A stretch of 64,000 nucleotides of DNA, from the NCBI GenBank assembly GCA_016712345.1, contig JADJRH010000011.1, positions 3,658,001 through 3,722,000 of the forward strand, read 5' to 3'. Within the stretch, counting starts at the first letter, position 1; each line of letters opens with the position of its first letter. The translations under genes and the position numbers were made by a program. Below, piece by piece: positions 61,025-64,000 of this stretch. This DNA is from Polyangiaceae bacterium (lineage in GTDB: Bacteria; Myxococcota_A; Polyangia; Polyangiales; Polyangiaceae). The notes below the pieces were generated by a model that was given only the letters and a program-made list of their open reading frames with translations, ran no database searches and was not told the DNA's origin.

Positions 61025-62911
61025 ATGCCCCGCATGCGCTTGAAATTGGCCTTGGCGGCACTCACCTGGACGCTGGGCGCATGCGCCACGACCGGGATCC
61101 CAGCAACGCCGCCCGTGGACGCCAACGACGCAACCGCGGCGGCACCACCCCAAAAAACGGAGCAGGCGGATGTTCCACTCCGAATTGAGCGGACCGGCGT
61201 CGCTGCACCTTGGTTCTTGCCAGACGGCACCAACACACCGTTGTGGAAGTTCGCTCCGGAAAGTGTCGGGGTGAGCCGCGCGATAAATCCTATTTTGGGC
61301 GAGCCGAAGCTCATGCGGCTTGAAAATGAGTTGGCCGTGCTCTCGACCAACGTGGGCACGCTTCTTTACGGAAGATCCACGGTGTGGGGCGTCATGCCAA
61401 AAAGCGTACACATGGTGGGCCTTCTGTCCGACGGCCGGGTGGTGCTTGAAAACGATGCGTACACACCGTTCTTGGCGTCAAACCTCGAAGCGGCGGTCGG
61501 CGGCAAATGGAGCACGTGGTTGGGTGTGGAACGTGTGTTCGACGCCGCTGAAAACGCTGTGATTGCACTTGTGGGTGGCAAGCTTTCGCGTTCAACCGAT
61601 GTTGGAAAAACGTGGAAGGTGCTGCCGATCAAAGGTGACGTGCAGCGCGCACTCATTCGGCCCGACGGGGTGGCTGTGGTGCTCACGACTGGCAACCCTT
61701 GGAAGGTGGTGAACCTCAAAGACAAGGTGGTGCCGCTTGCGGGTGACGTGAACACGTTGATTCGATGGCGAGCATGGATCATGACTCCGCCCGAGCGCGG
61801 GGCCGACGGATCGTTGGCAAAAACCCGGGTGCTGGTGCGAGATGGGTCGGCGATGGAGAAGCGCAGCGTTGACCGCACCGTCAACAGCGCAGAGCTTTTT
61901 CTGTTCAGCCCGAACTTTTTGGGGCCACGTTCACCCGCCTATCAACCGGCATGGAAAAAAGCGCTCGATGACGCGCCGCTCGGTTGCGCTGACAGGCGAC
62001 GGCCCAAGTTGACGGTTCCGGATCCGGATTGTCCTTCGTCGCAGATCGGGCCCGTGCCGTTTCCTTCAAGCGGCCTTTTTGGGCCTCCCAAAACTTCCAC
62101 ATCGGTGCTTTCGATGGGCGAGATGGGTGGAGTGCTGGGGCTTGAACCACCTGCGAAGACTCCTCCCTGTCATCATCTGCTTTGTATTGCCGAACACGTT
62201 CCACCTCCCTCGGTGGCAGTGAATTCGGCCGTGCAAGCGCGGTTTTTCGGCGACGGATTTTGCACCGCTCTTACGGGTGGTCGGTGTGCGCCCGACAGCC
62301 CGGTCACGCCGGTAACGGTGGGTTTTTACGATGCGCGCACGAACGAGCTGCACACGGCAAAAACGCCGGCGCAATGTGTACCCAAGATGCTGCGCGCGGC
62401 GCACGGGCTCATTTTGTTGGAGTGCGAGCGCGCGCTCTACGCCGCCACCAATGCCAACGCCTGGACCGAAGAGACGGGGTTTACACCGATAGCCGCTCAA
62501 ACGGGCTTGTGGGACTCGTCCATTCGGCTCAAGGCGGCGAGCGACGGAACCCTTGCCGCATGCCAAGGGATACCCGGCAAATATGTGGGTGTACACATTC
62601 GGCCCGCGTTGGCTCCCGGGGCCACATGGCGCAGTGTTGCTCTCAACAATGCGGTTTTCTGTGAAGCGTTGCCCAACAACGCGGCGCTTGTGGGTGCACC
62701 GGGCGAAGAGGGGAAAAAATTAAACCTTTGGATCGCGGCGCCCGAAGGCAATGTGCCGGTTGTGGTGAGCGACGAGGTTCCTGGGGATGTGGAGGCGGTT
62801 CAGTTGGAAGACGGCCTGGTGAAACTCGTGGTGCGGCGCCCGGATTTCAACGAAGTGTACACCTTGATGCGTTCGGGCAAATGGGAGTTTGACGCAAAAA
62901 AAGACAACTAG
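61025..62911 (+). CDS. Large lipoprotein with BNR-like repeats, function unknown
   Basis: A 628-residue protein with signal peptide and lipobox LGAC near residue 17 (ATG 61025, or ATG 61034). An Ala/Pro linker follows. The mature part includes GKLSRSTDVGKTWKVLP and later strand-turn units of the kind found in sialidase-like (BNR) or beta-propeller proteins. A middle segment has several cysteines (CADRRRPKLTVPDPDC, CHHLLC). It is probably anchored in the outer membrane. No enzyme motif is recognised. Confidence 0.7.
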   Translation: MPRMRLKLALAALTWTLGACATTGIPATPPVDANDATAAAPPQKTEQADVPLRIERTGVAAPWFLPDGTNTPLWKFAPESVGVSRAINPILGEPKLMRLENELAVLSTNVGTLLYGRSTVWGVMPKSVHMVGLLSDGRVVLENDAYTPFLASNLEAAVGGKWSTWLGVERVFDAAENAVIALVGGKLSRSTDVGKTWKVLPIKGDVQRALIRPDGVAVVLTTGNPWKVVNLKDKVVPLAGDVNTLIRWRAWIMTPPERGADGSLAKTRVLVRDGSAMEKRSVDRTVNSAELFLFSPNFLGPRSPAYQPAWKKALDDAPLGCADRRRPKLTVPDPDCPSSQIGPVPFPSSGLFGPPKTSTSVLSMGEMGGVLGLEPPAKTPPCHHLLCIAEHVPPPSVAVNSAVQARFFGDGFCTALTGGRCAPDSPVTPVTVGFYDARTNELHTAKTPAQCVPKMLRAAHGLILLECERALYAATNANAWTEETGFTPIAAQTGLWDSSIRLKAASDGTLAACQGIPGKYVGVHIRPALAPGATWRSVALNNAVFCEALPNNAALVGAPGEEGKKLNLWIAAPEGNVPVVVSDEVPGDVEAVQLEDGLVKLVVRRPDFNEVYTLMRSGKWEFDAKKDN

Positions 62912-63015
62912 TCCTAAATCAGGCGACGGCGACGACGACGTTTTGCATGGCCCGGTTTCAGGTCTTGTCGCGAGGCAGGCAACCTCCTTGCCCCTGTTAT
63001 CGCCTCTTTTGGGAT

Positions 63016-63849
63016 TTAGGCGCGGGCGAGCACAAGCGTGTTTTCGTTTCCGGCGAACTTGCCCAGCTCGGCAATAAACTTTCGCTTCGCGGCGCCGATT
63101 GGATTTTTCGGCGGTGACAGGCTGCGCATTGCCGCAAGCTTCTCTGTGTGTACACTTGCAAAACCGGCGCGCGAAAGCAGCCGACGAAGCCCTCGCGGAT
63201 TGAAATATTGAATGTGCGACGGCGCCCCGAGAAGCGCTCCCGCAACGCGTGGAACGTGAGCCGCGATCCATACGCCTCGCTCGGTAAAACAAGGCACTTT
63301 TAAGAGCAAACAACCGCCGGGCGCGAGCAGTTCGCGGGCGCGCACCATCACCTCAAACGGGTGATCCAAGTGCTCCACAACGTCCCAGAGCGTGATGAGA
63401 TCAAACGGTGCGCGGTCACCGAAATCGTATTTGAGAAAATCACCGGCCACCGCCAAAACGCCGCGTTTGAGACACGCTTCGGCGGCGGCTTCTGAAAAAT
63501 CGAGCCCAAACACCGTGTGCCCCAGCTCGGCCGCCGCGGCGAGAAACTCACCGTTGCCACACCCGACATCAAGCACCCGTGCTTTCGCTGGAATGTGCGG
63601 CGAAACAGCGTCTTCTAAGACCTCCCGAACGCGGCGCTGAAAGGTCGGATCTTCACGAAAGCCTGTGTAATGCGTGTCGTAGAGATGCGACAGGTCAACA
63701 CCGACCGTGGAGAGGTAGCTGTGTCCGCACGCAACACAGCGCAAAAGCGGCATTTTCGCAATCGACCCCACAGAGATCATTGGGGACGAACCGCACACGG
63801 GACACGCTGTGTGCGACGTTTCAGTCGAACGAAACACGCCGGGTTTCAT
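63016..63849 (-). CDS. Class I SAM-dependent methyltransferase with N-terminal zinc-binding region
   Basis: A 277-residue protein. The N-terminal CPVCGSSP and CVACGHSY form a likely zinc knuckle. The Methyltransf_23 fold follows with motif I VLDVGCGNGEFLAAA near residue 93, FGLDFSEAA and LITLWDVVEHLDHP. A C-terminal IQYFNPRGLRRLL segment is typical of this group, often found in cell-surface polysaccharide clusters. The acceptor is unknown. It is convergent with the BNR-like lipoprotein. Confidence 0.85.
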   Translation of the reverse strand: MKPGVFRSTETSHTACPVCGSSPMISVGSIAKMPLLRCVACGHSYLSTVGVDLSHLYDTHYTGFREDPTFQRRVREVLEDAVSPHIPAKARVLDVGCGNGEFLAAAAELGHTVFGLDFSEAAAEACLKRGVLAVAGDFLKYDFGDRAPFDLITLWDVVEHLDHPFEVMVRARELLAPGGCLLLKVPCFTERGVWIAAHVPRVAGALLGAPSHIQYFNPRGLRRLLSRAGFASVHTEKLAAMRSLSPPKNPIGAAKRKFIAELGKFAGNENTLVLARA

Positions 63850-63894
63850 ACACGCGCGGCGATGGTGGCGCGACCCCCGCTCTCCTTTTTTGCT

Positions 63895-64000
63895 CTACTT
63901 GCAGGTGGGGGCAACCTGACCGTCAGATCCCGTGGCCACGTACGCGTCGGCGATATACCCATTGCCGATATAGTCCCAAAGGCTGGATGTACCGTACGTA
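63895..64000 (-). CDS. C-terminus of a secreted SH3-type-domain protein (partial)
   Basis: Only the last 35 residues are in the window: YGTSSLWDYIGNGYIADAYV, then ATGSDGQVAPTCK and stop. This pattern closes bacterial SH3-like domains found on secreted peptidases and wall hydrolases. The rest lies outside the window to the right. Confidence 0.6.
   Translation of the reverse strand, partial: TYGTSSLWDYIGNGYIADAYVATGSDGQVAPTCK

Overview
The window looks like chromosomal DNA from a member of the Myxococcota (Polyangia-like, probably uncultured). The base composition is moderately GC-rich. It carries eukaryote-like Ser/Thr kinases, many cysteine- or Asp-rich lipoproteins with Gly/Ser/Thr linkers, an IgGFc-binding-like secreted protein, GYF_2, HTTM, GH3 and PhyH proteins, and a GroESL operon with a CIRCE operator. 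No phage, transposase, CRISPR or rRNA was found. The taxonomic call is inference from gene content.

Layout. 1-3.0 kb (minus): cyclic-nucleotide regulator, class II cyclic-nucleotide phosphodiesterase and a membrane Ser/Thr kinase cut by the window edge. 3.0-6.2 kb: structured spacer, groEL, groES, promoter and CIRCE, then tRNA-Gln(CTG) and tRNA-Glu(CTC). 6.4-14 kb: YkgJ-like Cys-cluster protein, large Cys-rich lipoprotein, a possible T6SS-linked protein, AbgT transporter, TonB-dependent receptor. 14-24 kb: a lipid or cyclitol neighbourhood (PlsC acyltransferase, RND lipid exporter, AglD/MprF-like membrane protein, DegT/StrS aminotransferase, inositol-phosphate synthase, GH3 amide synthetase). 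24-32.6 kb: AcpH-like protein, a MacAB-type export operon (YIP1, periplasmic adaptor, ATPase, two permeases), PhyH dioxygenase, AbiEii-like nucleotidyltransferase. 32.7-39.6 kb: glucan phosphorylase, lipoprotein, and a COG2403 GTPase, carbamate kinase and broken ornithine aminotransferase operon. 39.7-50.4 kb: HTTM pair, Ser/Thr kinase, JmjC-like oxygenase, lipoproteins, MepA-like endopeptidase and L,D-transpeptidase. 50.6-64 kb: GYF_2 protein, LepA, RHH protein, two Asp-rich lipoproteins, double GNAT, cupin, RluB with a repeat tail, MoxR, tRNA-Gly(GCC), a YkgJ-like gene carrying large palindromes, a degenerate Fic/Doc-like protein, lipoprotein, methyltransferase and the end of an SH3-type protein.

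Genome-scale signals. The octamer GTGTACAC occurs about 20 times by hand count, where chance predicts about one. The heptamer GGGTAGA/TCTACCC is strongly concentrated between about 26 and 48 kb. At least six single-base losses, mostly in short homopolymers, break otherwise good genes. This pattern points to consensus errors of long-read sequencing rather than true pseudogenes. The ornithine aminotransferase differs: it lacks about 65 internal codons including the cofactor-binding loop.

The most promising unexplained system is the minus-strand set GH3 - inositol-phosphate synthase - StrS-type aminotransferase - flippase-like protein, flanked by PlsC and an RND lipid exporter. Its enzymes could together make an amidated aminocyclitol lipid; this is inference.
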